From NCBI RefSeq assembly GCF_016774335.1, contig NZ_JAETWA010000045.1, positions 248,001-312,000 of the forward strand: a stretch of 64,000 nt of DNA. The letters run 5' to 3'. Below, one piece after another: positions 44,196 to 53,810 of this stretch (position 1 is its first letter; each line of letters opens with the position of its first letter). The position numbers were made by a program, and so were the translations under genes. This DNA is from Luteimonas saliphila. Its GTDB lineage: Bacteria; Pseudomonadota; Gammaproteobacteria; Xanthomonadales; Xanthomonadaceae. Under the pieces are notes generated by a model. It saw only the letters and a list, made by a program, of their open reading frames with translations, was not told the DNA's origin and did not search any database.

Positions 44196-45448
44196 TCACT
44201 TCAGGTCGCTGAAATGCAGCCGGCGCAGCTTCGGCGAGCGCCAGGCGGTCGCGGCGGCGATGCCGATCGTGACGCATCCGCCGAGGACCACCGCCGGCAC
44301 CAGGCCGAGCAGTCGCGCCATCGAGCCGGCATAGAAGGCGCCGATCTCGTTCGAGGAGCCCACGAACAGGCCGTTGATCGAAGAGACCCGCCCGCGCATC
44401 TCGTCGGGCGTCGCCAGTTGCATGATCGTCGAACGGGTGACCACGGAAACGCCGTCGCAGACGCCCGACAGCAGCAGGAACGCCGCCGACAGCCAGAAGG
44501 CCCCGGACAGCCCGAAACCGACCATGCACGCCCCGAACCCGCCACCGCCCACAGCAGGATGCGCCCGGCGTCGCGATCCAGCGGATGGCGCGCCAGCCAC
44601 ACGCCGACCGCCACCGCGCCCAGCGCGGGCGCCGCGCGCAGGATGCCCAGGCCCTCCGGCCCGTAGTGCAGGATCTCGGTGATGAACGCGGGCGCCAGCG
44701 AGATCGCGCCGCCGAACAGCACCGCGAACATGTCCAGCGCCAGCGCCCCCAGCAGGATCTGGTGCCCGAACACGAAGCGCGCGCCTTCGGCGATGCTGGC
44801 GAAGATCGGCGCGCGCTGCGGTCGCGGCGCCGGTTCGCTGACCCGCAGCAGAAGCATGGCCATCGCCGCGAGCGCCGCGAACACCGCGGCCACGCCGTAG
44901 GCGACGGGCTTGCCGGCCCAGCCGACCAGGAAGCCGCCGATCGCCGGCCCCGTCACCAGTCCGGACTGGAACACGATGCTGCCCAGGCTGGCCCCGCGCA
45001 CGTACTGTTCGCGCGGCAGCACCCGGGCGAATACCGCGTTGTAGACCGGACCGAGGAAGGCGCGCACGCAGCCGGTCAGGGCGATCGCCGCGTAGATCGC
45101 CACGAGCCCGCCGGCGGTCCACCAGCCGGCCGCGATCGCCACCAGCAGCAGCGGCGTGATCGCAAGGCATGCGGCCGCGAACGCGCCGAGCCTGCGCCGC
45201 GGCAGCACATCGACCAGATGGCCGGCGAACGGCGCGACGCAGAAGTAGGGCACCACTTCGGCCAGCCCGATCAGGCCCAGCATCCAGGGGTCGCGCGTGA
45301 GTTCGTAGACATGCCAGCCGACGGTCACCGCCACGCCCTGGTAGGACAGGATCGTGAAGATCCGGAACCCCATCAGCAGGCGGAAGTCCCGGTTGCGCAG
45401 CGGCGCCGCGCGGCTGTCCTCCGGCCGCTTCGGCCCGCCCGGGCTCAC
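44196..45448 (-). pseudogene. MFS transporter with a single-base frameshift
   Basis: The N-terminal ~300 codons (from GTG 45448: PLRNRDFRLLMGFRIFTILS onward) are open in one frame and the C-terminal ~115 codons (from VGFGLSGAFWLSAAFLLLSG to PKLRRLHFSDLK) in another. The join falls near 44545, where GCGGTGGCGGG would read through as AVGGFGAC with one more G. The total length is one base short of a whole number of codons. The intact product would be a 12-helix EntS-like MFS exporter of ~417 residues. The GTG overlaps the sufE stop (GTGA). Either a recent mutation or a sequencing error in a G-run. Confidence 0.85.
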
Positions 45449-45888
45449 GCCAGCGTGCGCTTGGCGGACTCTCGGATGAAGCCCAGCAATGCCGCCAGCC
45501 CGTTGTTGCGGGTCGGCGAGAGGTGTTTGGCCAGGCCGATGTCGGCGATGTAGTCGGCCTCGGTCTCGACGATCTCGCGCGTGCTGCGGCCCGAGTACAC
45601 GCGCAGCGCGAGATAGATCAGGCCCGAGACGATGGCCGAATCGCTCGTCGCGCGGAAATCCAGCCGCGCCGCATCGCCCTCGGGCACGATCCAGACCATC
45701 GACTGGCAGCCGAGCAGGCGGTGTTCCTCGGACTTCCACTCCTCCGGGAACGGCGGCAGCTTGCGGCCGAGGTCGATCAGGTACTGGTAACGCTCGGACC
45801 AGTCGCTGAAGAAGGCGAATTCTTCCTTGATCGCGGCCTGGGCGGCGGCGGGGGTGGGTTCGAGGGGGAAGGGGGTGGGGGTGGTCAC
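45445..45888 (-). CDS. sufE: SufE family Fe-S cluster assembly sulfur acceptor
   Basis: 147 residues from GTG 45888; the longer open frame upstream lacks similarity. SufE accepts persulfide sulfur from cysteine desulfurase. AIKEEFAFFSDWSERYQYLI then LIDLGRKLPPFPEEWK opens the domain, and the acceptor Cys is in RLLGCQSMVW. The end GLAKHLSPTRNNGLAALL is conserved. Its stop codon overlaps the start of the frameshifted MFS gene. No suf or isc genes are adjacent. Confidence 0.9.
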   Translation of the reverse strand: MTTPTPFPLEPTPAAAQAAIKEEFAFFSDWSERYQYLIDLGRKLPPFPEEWKSEEHRLLGCQSMVWIVPEGDAARLDFRATSDSAIVSGLIYLALRVYSGRSTREIVETEADYIADIGLAKHLSPTRNNGLAALLGFIRESAKRTLA

Positions 45889-46128
45889 TTGGGATTCGCG
45901 TGGCGCCGCAGCGAGCGTGGGCGTTGATTGATGTGGAGACGATATTGTCGCAGATGGGGTGTGGTGAGGAGGGTGGCCACCGGCTCCCCCTTCCATGCCG
46001 GAGGGAGTTGCGTGTGACCTCTCTGGCGCGCCAGGACACATGTCAGGTTTTCGTCGTCACGCATCGGAAGTGCCAATCCGACCTTGTTGCCTGTGAAGTC
46101 AAGAGCGTTCCGTCCGCCTGCGGCGGCC

Positions 46129-46599
46129 GGGTTCATTTCTTTTGATGGCGCCAAAAGAAACGAACCAAAGAAAAGGCGCTTTCCCGCAAGTGCACAAGCT
46201 CGCGACCGGAGGCGGGAACGGGATTTTTCGACACGGCATCCATGCCGTGGCGAAAAACGGCGCGCGTCCTGCGCGCCGCCCTCCGGGTCTCTCGTTCCGA
46301 CGTCGCATCACCAAGGGCAGAAGCGGACCCAGTGAGTCCAACTTTTTTTGGGAACAGCGTCGCGCAAGGATGATCGACGGGAGGCAGGACAAAGAACAGA
46401 CTTTCGCGCACTTTCTCAAACCACCGCGTGAATTCCAGACCCGGAGGGCGCCGCACAGGATGTGCGGCGTTTTCCGACCGAGCCATGGATGGCGAGTCGG
46501 AAAATCCCGATTCGCTATCAGCCTCGAGCTTGTGCCGTTGCGGGGAAAGCGTTTTTCTTTGGTTCGTTTCTTTTGGCGCTTTCCAAGAGAAATGAACCC
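46129..46599. repeat. 470-bp inverted repeat with GGA-loop hairpins in both arms
   Basis: Arms 46129-46300 and 46430-46599 are inverted imperfect copies, from GGGTTCATTTCT to AGAAATGAACCC. Right arm, plus strand: hairpin 46449-46469 (CGCCGCACA-GGA-TGTGCGGCG) and hairpin 46470-46504, a nine-pair TTTTCCGAC stem capped by GCCA-UGGA-UGGC. Left arm, minus strand: 46277-46259 with AGGAC in the loop and 46257-46224 capped by UGGA. The centre contains GGACCCAGTGAGTCC then seven T, a possible terminator. The gap 45889-46669 has no other recognisable content and no credible gene. Confidence 0.75.
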
Positions 46600-46669
46600 G
46601 CTCGCCGACGGCGAGCGGAAGCTGTTGCACTATTTAGAGACCGGGTGGACCAGCGAGCTGCAGCACTCT

Positions 46670-48046
46670 TCAAGCCCGCTTCCACCGCACCCCCTGCGCC
46701 GTGTCCTCCAGCAGGATGCCTTCCGCGGCCAGCTGGTCGCGGATCGCATCCGCCCGCGCGAAATCCCGTGCTTGCTTCGCCGCCGCGCGTTCGTCGATCA
46801 ATGCCTGGATGCGCTCGTCGCCCTCGCCGGAAGCGCCGCGCGCGAACCAGGCCTGTGGTGATTGCTGCAGCAGCCCCAGCGCCAGTCCCGCACCGAGCAG
46901 CTCCGACTTCAACTGTTGCCGCTCGCCGGCCGATTCCGCCCGGCGCGCCTCACCCGCGATCCGCGCGACCTCCGCCAGCGCCGCGGGCGTGTTGAGGTCG
47001 TCGTCGAGCGCGGCGTCCACCTCCGCGGGAATCACCACGTCAGCCTCGACATCGGCCAGGTCGCGCAAGGTGCCGTACAACCGATCCAGGGTCCGTACGC
47101 TCTGCTCGATCAGCGCGTCCGACCAGTCCAGCGGCTGCCGGTAATGCGCCGACAGCAGCGCGTAGCGCAGGGCCTCGGGCGGGTGCGCGCGCACCAGGTC
47201 GTGGACCTTCTCGATGTTGCCGAGCGACTTCGACATCTTCGTGCCCGACAGCGTCAGCATGCCGTTGTGCAGCCAGGTCCGGGCGAAGATCCGCCCGCCG
47301 TGGGCGCACTCGCTCTGCGCGACCTCGTTCTCGTGATGCGGGAACTGCAGGTCGACGCCGCCGGCGTGGATGTCGATGGTCTCGCCCAGGTGCGCGGCGG
47401 CCATCGCCGAGCACTCGATGTGCCAGCCCGGGCGGCCACGGCCCCAGGGCGACGCCCAGCCGGGGAGGTCGTCGCCGGAGGGCTTCCAGAGCACGAAGTC
47501 GCCGGAGTTGCGCTTGTACGGCGCCACTTCGACCCGGGCGCCGGCCAGCATCTCGTCCGGATCGCGCCGCGACAGCTTGCCGTAGCCCTCGAAGGTGTCG
47601 ACCGCGAACAGCACGTGGCCATCGGCCTCGTAGGCGTGGCCGCTCGCGACCAGGCGCTCGATCATGGCGGTCATCTGCGCGATGTGCGCGGTCGCGGCGG
47701 GTTCGAGGTCGGGCTTGAACGCGCCGTCCACGCCCAGCGCGGCCATGTCCTCGCGGTAGGCGGCGGCGAAGCGGTCGGTGATCGTGGCGATCGGCACGCC
47801 GGCGGCGCGCGCCGCGGCGTTGATCTTGTCGTCGACGTCGGTGATGTTGCGCGCATAGCGCAGGTCGCCGTGGCGCCTGCGCAGCAGCGCGGCCAGCACG
47901 CCGAACACCACCGGTCCGCGTGCGTTGCCGATGTGGACGTAGTTGTAGACCGTCGGCCCGCACAGGTACATCGTCGGGCAGGCCGGATCGAGCGGCACGA
48001 AGGCCTCGAGGCGGCGGGTGAGGCTGTTGAACAGGCGCAGAGGCAT
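46670..48046 (-). CDS. cysS: cysteinyl-tRNA synthetase
   Basis: 458 residues from ATG 48046 ([12 protein letters not shown]), the usual start of the family; ATG 48070 is possible. Cys29 ([15 protein letters not shown]) begins the zinc-dependent substrate site, HIGN is the HIGH motif, the Cys/His zinc ligands are in [14 protein letters not shown] and HHENEVAQ, and KMSKSLGN is the second signature. The C-terminal anticodon-binding half ends at the normal length. No regulatory leader was recognised. Confidence 0.96.
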   Translation of the reverse strand: MPLRLFNSLTRRLEAFVPLDPACPTMYLCGPTVYNYVHIGNARGPVVFGVLAALLRRRHGDLRYARNITDVDDKINAAARAAGVPIATITDRFAAAYREDMAALGVDGAFKPDLEPAATAHIAQMTAMIERLVASGHAYEADGHVLFAVDTFEGYGKLSRRDPDEMLAGARVEVAPYKRNSGDFVLWKPSGDDLPGWASPWGRGRPGWHIECSAMAAAHLGETIDIHAGGVDLQFPHHENEVAQSECAHGGRIFARTWLHNGMLTLSGTKMSKSLGNIEKVHDLVRAHPPEALRYALLSAHYRQPLDWSDALIEQSVRTLDRLYGTLRDLADVEADVVIPAEVDAALDDDLNTPAALAEVARIAGEARRAESAGERQQLKSELLGAGLALGLLQQSPQAWFARGASGEGDERIQALIDERAAAKQARDFARADAIRDQLAAEGILLEDTAQGVRWKRA

Positions 48047-48191
48047 CGGCACGCGGCGGCGGGAAACCATCGATTCTAGAGCGTGTCGCGGGCTGCGGGC
48101 AGGCTGACCCGGATGGAGGCGCATCGCGGCGTCGATCAGTACCCGTCCGGGTTCAGCCGAGGGCGGGCCGCGGGGGCCTACACTGGCGGCA

Positions 48192-48695
48192 ATGGTCCGA
48201 GTCTTGAAGTCCACCCTCCCCAGGCCGTGCCTCGCGCCGCTCGTCGCGCTGGTCCTGTGCCTGGCGCTGCCCGCGGCCGCACAGACCGAAGCGGAGGCGG
48301 CTCCGGCGCAGCAGCCGGAGAACGTGAGGGTGGAATACGCCCAGGTGCTGCGCGCCGAGCCGGTGTACCAGACGCTGCATGCCACCAGCATGGTCGAGCG
48401 TTGCGAGGCCTCGACGCCGGTCGGGGACACGGAGGACAAGACCGGCTTCGCTCGCGTGATCGGGGCGGTCAGGGGCGCGCTGACGCCCGACCCCAAGGTC
48501 GAGGAAGTCGCGCCTTCCGCCGGCGGGCAATGCCGGATGGTCCCGGTGGAGCGCGAGTTCCGGCGTCCCATCGCCTACGACGTGGACTACGTGCATCGCG
48601 GCGTGAAGTACCGCTCGCGGCTGCCGGCAGACCCTGGCAACCGGCTGCGGGTACGGGTTTCGGTGACGCCGCTGGTTTCACAGGAAACCCCTTGA
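48192..48695 (+). CDS. exported protein of unknown function
   Basis: 167 residues. Signal peptide about 1-31 ([19 protein letters not shown]). The C-terminal half contains two Cys (VERCEAST and GQCRMVPVE) and a final [20 protein letters not shown] then [11 protein letters not shown]. This end resembles the C-terminal part of glycine-zipper 2TM surface-antigen proteins, but the glycine zipper itself is missing. It is probably periplasmic or outer-membrane associated. It is divergent from cysS and lies upstream of the arginine leader; no functional link is implied. Confidence 0.7.
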   Translation: MVRVLKSTLPRPCLAPLVALVLCLALPAAAQTEAEAAPAQQPENVRVEYAQVLRAEPVYQTLHATSMVERCEASTPVGDTEDKTGFARVIGAVRGALTPDPKVEEVAPSAGGQCRMVPVEREFRRPIAYDVDYVHRGVKYRSRLPADPGNRLRVRVSVTPLVSQETP

Positions 48696-48745
48696 GTCCG
48701 CGGTATTTGTTGCAGTGCGTGCCGCGCCGTGCGAGGATGCGCGCC

Positions 48746-48841
48746 GTGAAACATGCCCTTGCCCACGCCGACGTCCTGACCTCCGCCCGCATGGCGGCCG
48801 GCATGACCTCGCGTGCGCGCCGACCGGATCCCTGCGCCTGA
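48746..48841 (+). CDS. putative arginine leader peptide
   Basis: 31 codons from GTG 48746, with GAGGA about eight bases upstream (ATG 48737 is in frame but has no ribosome site). It ends TSRARRPDPCA then TGA at 48839-48841. Three Arg codons (CGT, CGC, CGA) occur in four positions and a fourth lies earlier. The stop codon abuts the first antiterminator arm at 48842. This is the layout of an amino-acid attenuation leader before an arginine operon. No similarity to known leaders was tested. Confidence 0.6.
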   Translation: MKHALAHADVLTSARMAAGMTSRARRPDPCA

Positions 48842-48901
48842 GCTGGGTCGACCGGACGTTTTCGCCGTCATGCCGGAACCCAGCCAGAGGCTGGGTTTTT
48901 T
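48842..48901 (+). terminator. candidate attenuator of the arg operon
   Basis: Terminator: AACCCAGCC (48877-48885), loop AGA, GGCTGGGTT (48889-48897), then six T. Competing antiterminator: GCTGGGT (48842-48848) with ACCCAGC (48878-48884), plus CCGG (48852-48855) with CCGG (48873-48876). The two structures share the arm 48877-48885 and exclude each other. A stalled ribosome in the Arg-rich leader would free 48842-48855 and let the antiterminator form. It ends 50 bases before the argF' ATG. Confidence 0.75.
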
Positions 48902-48950
48902 CGTTTCTGAAGCACGCAATCGCCATCTACCCGAGACCTGGATGCCGCCA

Positions 48951-49964
48951 ATGAAGCATTTCCTCAACACGCAGGACTGGAGCCGCGCCGACCTCGACGC
49001 GCTGCTCGTGCAGGCCGCCGCGTACAAGCGCGAGAAGCTCGGCGATGCGCTGAAGGGCCGCTCGATCGCGCTGGTGTTCTTCAACCCGTCGATGCGCACG
49101 CGCACCAGTTTCGAGCTGGGTGCGTTCCAGCTCGGCGGCCACGCCGTAGTGCTGCAACCGGGCAAGGACGCGTGGCCGGTCGAGTTCGACCTGGGCACGG
49201 TGATGGACGGAGACACCGAGGAGCACATCGCGGAAGTGGCGCGGGTGCTGGGGCGCTATGTCGACCTGATCGGCGTGCGCGCCTTCCCGAAGTTCGTCGA
49301 CTGGGCCTACGACCGTCAGGACATCGTGCTGCGTTCGTTCGCGAAGTACTCGCCGGTGCCGGTGATCAACATGGAAACGATCACCCACCCCTGCCAGGAG
49401 CTGGCGCATGCGCTGGCGCTGCAGGAGCATTTCGGCACCTCCGACCTGCGCGGGAAGAAGTACGTCCTCACCTGGACCTACCATCCCAAGCCGCTGAACA
49501 CGGCGGTCGCGAACTCTGCTCTCACCATCGCCACCCGCCTCGGGATGGACGTGACCCTGCTGTGCCCGACGCCGGAGTACATCCTGGACGAGCGCTACAT
49601 GGGCTGGGCCCGCGAGAACGTGTCCGGAAGCGGCGGCTCGCTGACGGTCAGCCACGACATCGACAGCGCCTACGCCGGCGCCGACGTGGTCTACGCCAAG
49701 AGCTGGGGCGCGCTGCCGTACTTCGGCAACTGGGCGCCGGAGAAGCCGATCCGCGACCAGTACCGGCACTTCATCGTCGACGAGGCCAAGATGGCGCTGA
49801 CCCGCAACGGCGTGTTCAGCCACTGCCTGCCGCTGCGCCGCAACGTCAAGGCCACCGACGCGGTGATGGATTCGCCCAACTGCATCGCCATCGACGAGGC
49901 CGAGAACCGGCTGCACGTGCAGAAGGCCGTGATGGCCGCGCTGGTGCGCGGCGGTGATTCGTGA
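48951..49964 (+). CDS. argF': N-acetylornithine carbamoyltransferase
   Basis: 337 residues. Transfers carbamoyl from carbamoyl phosphate to N-acetylornithine, giving N-acetylcitrulline, the Xanthomonas-type route. Carbamoyl-phosphate motif SMRTRTS (47-53), HPCQELAHALALQEH and FSHCLPLRRNVKATD, rather than the ornithine-enzyme motif, identify it. VVYAKSWGALPYFGNW and the end NRLHVQKAVMAALV match the acetylornithine enzyme of Xanthomonas. The TGA stop lies in the left arm of a dispersed repeat (GATTCGTGATTGG). First gene of the operon, after the attenuator. Confidence 0.95.
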   Translation: MKHFLNTQDWSRADLDALLVQAAAYKREKLGDALKGRSIALVFFNPSMRTRTSFELGAFQLGGHAVVLQPGKDAWPVEFDLGTVMDGDTEEHIAEVARVLGRYVDLIGVRAFPKFVDWAYDRQDIVLRSFAKYSPVPVINMETITHPCQELAHALALQEHFGTSDLRGKKYVLTWTYHPKPLNTAVANSALTIATRLGMDVTLLCPTPEYILDERYMGWARENVSGSGGSLTVSHDIDSAYAGADVVYAKSWGALPYFGNWAPEKPIRDQYRHFIVDEAKMALTRNGVFSHCLPLRRNVKATDAVMDSPNCIAIDEAENRLHVQKAVMAALVRGGDS

Positions 49965-50088
49965 TTGGTGATTGGTAAGGGCAAAGGCCGGGACGACGTC
50001 CCCGTTCCACATGTTTCATTTCCAGAGATCTTCCCCATGCAGCAGTCCGCTTCATCGAATCACGGATCACGAATCACCAATCACGAGT
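49954..50088. repeat. GTGATTGG/CCAATCAC inverted repeat pair, locus 3
   Basis: Left arm 49954-49975 contains the argF' stop codon; right arm 50058-50088 lies inside the 5' end of argG and is translated as [12 protein letters not shown]. The interval could fold as an intercistronic hairpin. Confidence 0.85.
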
Positions 50089-51275
50089 CCCGCGACATCG
50101 TCCTCGCCTTCTCCGGCGGACTGGACACCAGCTTCTGCGTGCCCTACCTGCAGGAACGCGGCTGGAACGTGCACACCGTGTTCGCCGACACCGGCGGGGT
50201 CGATGCGGACGAACGCGAGTTCATCGAGAAGCGTGCGGCCGAGCTGGGCGTGGCCAGCCACGTCACCGTCGACGGCGGGCCTGCGATCTGGAGCGGCTTC
50301 GTCAAGCCGTTCGTCTGGGCCGGCGAGGGCTACCAGGGCCAGTACCCGCTGCTGGTGTCGGACCGTTACCTGATCGTGGACGCGTCGCTCGCGCGCGCCG
50401 CCGAGCTCGGCACCAACGCGATCGCGCATGGCTGCACCGGCATGGGCAACGACCAGGTGCGTTTCGACCTGGCGATCAAGGCCAGCGGCGATTACCGCAT
50501 CCTGGCGCCGATCCGCGAGATCCAGAAGGAGCACACCCAGACCCGCGTCTACGAGCAGGCCTACCTGGAGCAGCGCGGTTTCGGCGTGCGCGCCAAGCAG
50601 AAGGCCTACACGATCAACGAGAACCTGCTGGGCGTGACCATGTCCGGCGGCGAGATCGACCAGTGGGAGGCACCGGGCGAGGGCGCGCGCGGCTGGTGCG
50701 CGCCACGCGGCGCCTGGCCGGTCGAGCCGCTGACGGTGAGCCTGCGCTTCGAGCGCGGCGAGGCGGTGGAACTCGACGGCAAGATCCTGCCGGGCGAACA
50801 GATCCTGGCGAAGCTCAATCGCCTCTTCGCCTCGTACGGCGTGGGCCGCGGCATGTACACCGGCGACACCGTGATCGGCCTGAAGGGCCGCATCGTCTAC
50901 GAAGCGCCGGGTCTGGTGGCATTGCTCACCGCGCATCGCGCGCTCGAAGAGGCGGTGCTGAGTAAGCAGCAGAACCGCTTCAAGCCGGAGGTGGCGCGCA
51001 AGTGGGTCGAACTGGTCTACGAGGGCTTCTTCCACGATCCGCTGAAGACCGACCTCGAGGCGTTCCTGGCCTCGTCGCAGCAGCAGGTCACGGGCGAGGT
51101 GGTGCTGGAGACCCGCGGCGGGCGCGTGGACGCGGTGGCGGTCAAGTCGCCGCACCTGCTGCATTCCACGGGTGCCACCTACGCGCAGTCGGCCGACTGG
51201 GGCGTGGAAGAGGCGGAGGGCTTCATCAAGCTGTTCGGCATGAGCAGCACGCTCTGGGCGGAGGTCAATCGCTGA
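50037..51275 (+). CDS. argG: argininosuccinate synthase
   Basis: 412 residues from ATG 50037. ATP-binding [20 protein letters not shown] is close to the N-terminus. [18 protein letters not shown] and [20 protein letters not shown] are conserved. It joins citrulline to aspartate. The family protein normally starts only a few residues before DIVLAFSGG; here 19 extra residues ([19 protein letters not shown]) occur, largely encoded by a dispersed repeat. GTG 49965 is in frame but inside the other repeat arm. Second gene of the operon. Confidence 0.94.
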   Translation: MQQSASSNHGSRITNHESRDIVLAFSGGLDTSFCVPYLQERGWNVHTVFADTGGVDADEREFIEKRAAELGVASHVTVDGGPAIWSGFVKPFVWAGEGYQGQYPLLVSDRYLIVDASLARAAELGTNAIAHGCTGMGNDQVRFDLAIKASGDYRILAPIREIQKEHTQTRVYEQAYLEQRGFGVRAKQKAYTINENLLGVTMSGGEIDQWEAPGEGARGWCAPRGAWPVEPLTVSLRFERGEAVELDGKILPGEQILAKLNRLFASYGVGRGMYTGDTVIGLKGRIVYEAPGLVALLTAHRALEEAVLSKQQNRFKPEVARKWVELVYEGFFHDPLKTDLEAFLASSQQQVTGEVVLETRGGRVDAVAVKSPHLLHSTGATYAQSADWGVEEAEGFIKLFGMSSTLWAEVNR

Positions 51276-51288
51276 GGCGCCGGCTTTC

Positions 51289-51366
51289 CGTCGTCCCGAA
51301 CGTAGTGGGGGATCTGCTTTGCGCCGGTCCCGCGGGAGGAGATCTCTCACTGCGTTCGAGATGACA
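51289..51366. repeat. inverted CATCCCGAG-type repeat
   Basis: GTCGTCCCGAACGTAGTG plus GGGGATCT on the left pairs imperfectly with AGATCTCTCACTGCGTTCGA plus GATGAC on the right. It fills the 124-base argG-argE gap and belongs to the family found at 32.2-32.66 kb. Confidence 0.75.
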
Positions 51367-51399
51367 AGCTAGAGTCCGCCTGCAGGACGAAAGAAGACC

Positions 51400-52488
51400 A
51401 TGCTCGACAGCATCCTCAAGCACCTCGAAGCCCTGGTGTCCTTCGACACCCGTAATCCGCCGCGGGCGATCGACAGCGGCGGCATCTTCGACTACATCCG
51501 CGCGCAGCTGCCAGATTTCCGGATCGAAGTCGACGACCACGGCGCTGGCGCGGTGTCGCTGTTCGCCGTTCGTGGCCAGCCGAAGTGCCTGTTCAACGTG
51601 CACCTGGACACGGTGCCGTCCTCGCCGCACTGGAGTGCGGATCCCCACGTGCTGCGGATCGGGAACGATCGCGCGGTCGGGCTCGGCGCCTGCGACATCA
51701 AGGGCGCGGCCGCCGGGCTGATCGCGGCCGCGCAGGCCACGCAAGGCGATGCCGCTTTCCTGTTCACCAGCGACGAGGAAGCCAACGATGCGCGATGCAT
51801 CGCCGGCTTCCTGGCGCGCGACCATGGCTTCCGCGATGTGGTGGTCGCCGAACCGACCTCCTGCGAGGCGGTACTCGCCCATCGCGGCATCAGCGCCGTG
51901 CGCATGGCGTTCACGGGCAGGGCGGGGCACGCATCGGGTCCGGGGGCGCTCGACGCCAGCGCGCTGCATCACGCGGTGCGCTGGAGCAGCCGTGCGCTCG
52001 ACTTCGTCGGGCTCGAATCGCACCGACGCTTCGGCGGACTGACCGGGCTGCGCTTCAACATCGGCCGGATCGAAGGAGGCATCAAGGCCAACGTGATCGC
52101 GCCCGCGGCCGAGCTGCGTTTCGGCTTCCGGCCGCTGCCCTCGCACGACATCGAGCAGCTGCACGCGGCGTTCCGCGGTTTCGCCGCGCCGGATGCGCTC
52201 GAAGCCTACGAGGAGACCTTCCGCGGCCCGTCGCTGCCCTCGGGCGATGTCGCCGTAGCGGAGGATCGCCGGCTCGCCGCGCGCGACCTCGCCGATGAGC
52301 TCGGCCTGCCGGTCGGCAACGCCGTGGACTTCTGGACCGAGGCCTCGCTGTTCTCCCGTGCCGGGCTCAACGCCCTCGTCTTCGGTCCGGGCGACATCGC
52401 CCAGGCGCATACGGCCGACGAATGGGTCTCGCTCGAACAACTGCAACGCTACGCCGGCATCGTCGGCCGCATCCTCGGATCCGCATGA
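51400..52488 (+). CDS. argE: N-acetylcitrulline deacetylase (ArgE-like M20)
   Basis: 362 residues of the M20 zinc amidohydrolase family. It removes acetyl from N-acetylcitrulline to give citrulline. Metal ligands: His68 and Asp70 in NVHLDTVPS, Asp in [12 protein letters not shown], Glu-Glu in TSDEEAND, and His near the C-terminus in [10 protein letters not shown]. Its place between argG and argB and the AOTC gene upstream indicate the acetylcitrulline substrate. The stop overlaps the argB start (ATGA), implying translational coupling. Confidence 0.9.
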   Translation: MLDSILKHLEALVSFDTRNPPRAIDSGGIFDYIRAQLPDFRIEVDDHGAGAVSLFAVRGQPKCLFNVHLDTVPSSPHWSADPHVLRIGNDRAVGLGACDIKGAAAGLIAAAQATQGDAAFLFTSDEEANDARCIAGFLARDHGFRDVVVAEPTSCEAVLAHRGISAVRMAFTGRAGHASGPGALDASALHHAVRWSSRALDFVGLESHRRFGGLTGLRFNIGRIEGGIKANVIAPAAELRFGFRPLPSHDIEQLHAAFRGFAAPDALEAYEETFRGPSLPSGDVAVAEDRRLAARDLADELGLPVGNAVDFWTEASLFSRAGLNALVFGPGDIAQAHTADEWVSLEQLQRYAGIVGRILGSA

Positions 52489-53807
52489 ACATCGACGCCA
52501 ACCGGCAGACCCGGCAGACCATCGTGCGCCTGCTCTCGAGCATGGCCAGCGCGAAGGAGATCAGCCAGTACCTCAAGCGCTTCTCGCAGGTCGACGCCAA
52601 GCGCTTCGCCGTCGTCAAGGTCGGCGGCGCGGTGTTGCGCGACGACCTCGAAGCGCTGACCTCGTCGCTGACGTTCCTGCAGGAGGTCGGCCTGACGCCG
52701 ATCGTCCTGCACGGCGCCGGGCCGCAGCTCGACACGGAACTGGCGGCTGCAGAGATCGGCAAGCAGACCGTCAACGGCCTGCGCGTGACCTCGCCCGAGG
52801 CCCTGGCGATCGTTCGCCGCGTGTTCCAGGCTTCCAATCTCGCGCTGGTCGAGGCGTTGCAGCAGGGCGGCGCGCGCGCGACCTCGATCACCGGCGGCGT
52901 GTTCGAGGCCGACTACCTCGACCGCGACACCTACGGCCTGGTGGGCGAGGTGAAGACGGTGAACCTGGCGCCGATCGAGGCCAGCCTGCAGGCCAGCTCG
53001 ATCCCGGTCATCGCCAGCCTGGGCGAGACGCCAGGCGGGCAGATCCTCAACATCAACGCCGATTTCGCCGCCAACGAGCTGGTGCGCGTGCTGCAGCCGT
53101 ACAAGATCATCTTCCTCACCGGCACCGGCGGTCTGCTGGATGCGGACGGACAGGTGATCGACTCGATCAACCTGTCAAGCGAATACGAGCACCTGATGCA
53201 GCAGCCGTGGATCAACGGCGGGATGAAGGTGAAGATCGAGCAGATCAAGGACCTGCTCGACCACCTGCCGCTGGAATCCTCGGTCTCCATCACCCGCCCG
53301 GCCGACCTGGCCAAGGAGCTGTTCACGCACAAGGGCTCGGGCACGCTGGTCCGGCGCGGCGAGAAGGTGCTGCGCGGCGCGCACTGGGACGCGTTCGACC
53401 GCGACCGGCTGCGCGGCCTGATCGAGCGCAGTTTCGGCCGGCGCCTGGCGCCCGATTACTTCGAGCGCACGACGCTGCTGCGCGCCTACGTCAGCGAGAA
53501 CTATCGCGCCGCGGTGATCCTCACCGATGGCGACGGCATGGTCTATCTCGACAAGTTCGCGGTGCTCGACGATGCCCAGGGCGAGGGGCTGGGTCGCGCG
53601 GTCTGGAACGTGATGCGCGACGAGACGCCGCAGCTGTTCTGGCGTTCGCGCCACAACAACCAGATCAACATCTTCTACTACGCCGAGTCCGACGGCTGCT
53701 ACAAGCAGGAGAAATGGAAAGTGTTCTGGTACGGCATCGACGCCTTCCCCGACATCGAGCGCTGCGTGGCGCATTGCGCGACGCGCCAGCCGACGCTGCT
53801 GGACTGA
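52485..53807 (+). CDS. argB: bifunctional N-acetylglutamate synthase/kinase
   Basis: 440 residues, long for a kinase. Amino-acid-kinase domain, about 40-290: [25 protein letters not shown] and [14 protein letters not shown]-like acetyltransferase domain, about 300-440: [31 protein letters not shown] for acetyl-CoA and WFWYGIDAF-type end. It makes and phosphorylates N-acetylglutamate, matching the Xanthomonas mitochondrial-like NAGS-K. Feedback inhibition by arginine is expected from the family. Overlaps argE by four bases. Confidence 0.93.
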   Translation: MNIDANRQTRQTIVRLLSSMASAKEISQYLKRFSQVDAKRFAVVKVGGAVLRDDLEALTSSLTFLQEVGLTPIVLHGAGPQLDTELAAAEIGKQTVNGLRVTSPEALAIVRRVFQASNLALVEALQQGGARATSITGGVFEADYLDRDTYGLVGEVKTVNLAPIEASLQASSIPVIASLGETPGGQILNINADFAANELVRVLQPYKIIFLTGTGGLLDADGQVIDSINLSSEYEHLMQQPWINGGMKVKIEQIKDLLDHLPLESSVSITRPADLAKELFTHKGSGTLVRRGEKVLRGAHWDAFDRDRLRGLIERSFGRRLAPDYFERTTLLRAYVSENYRAAVILTDGDGMVYLDKFAVLDDAQGEGLGRAVWNVMRDETPQLFWRSRHNNQINIFYYAESDGCYKQEKWKVFWYGIDAFPDIERCVAHCATRQPTLLD

Positions 53808-53810
53808 GCG

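Noticed and set aside
45889-46128. A promoter or small gene upstream of sufE
   Set aside because: The stretch is short of clear -35/-10 pairs or ribosome sites; nothing could be supported.
46084-46861. Short open frames in the 46.1-46.9 kb gap
   Set aside because: They track the inverted-repeat arms in both orientations and have no ribosome sites or domains; the same products would arise wherever the repeat occurs.
49965-50036. GTG 49965 as the argG start
   Set aside because: It lies in the left arm of a dispersed repeat and would add 24 residues with no similarity; ATG 50037 is nearer the conserved N-terminus.
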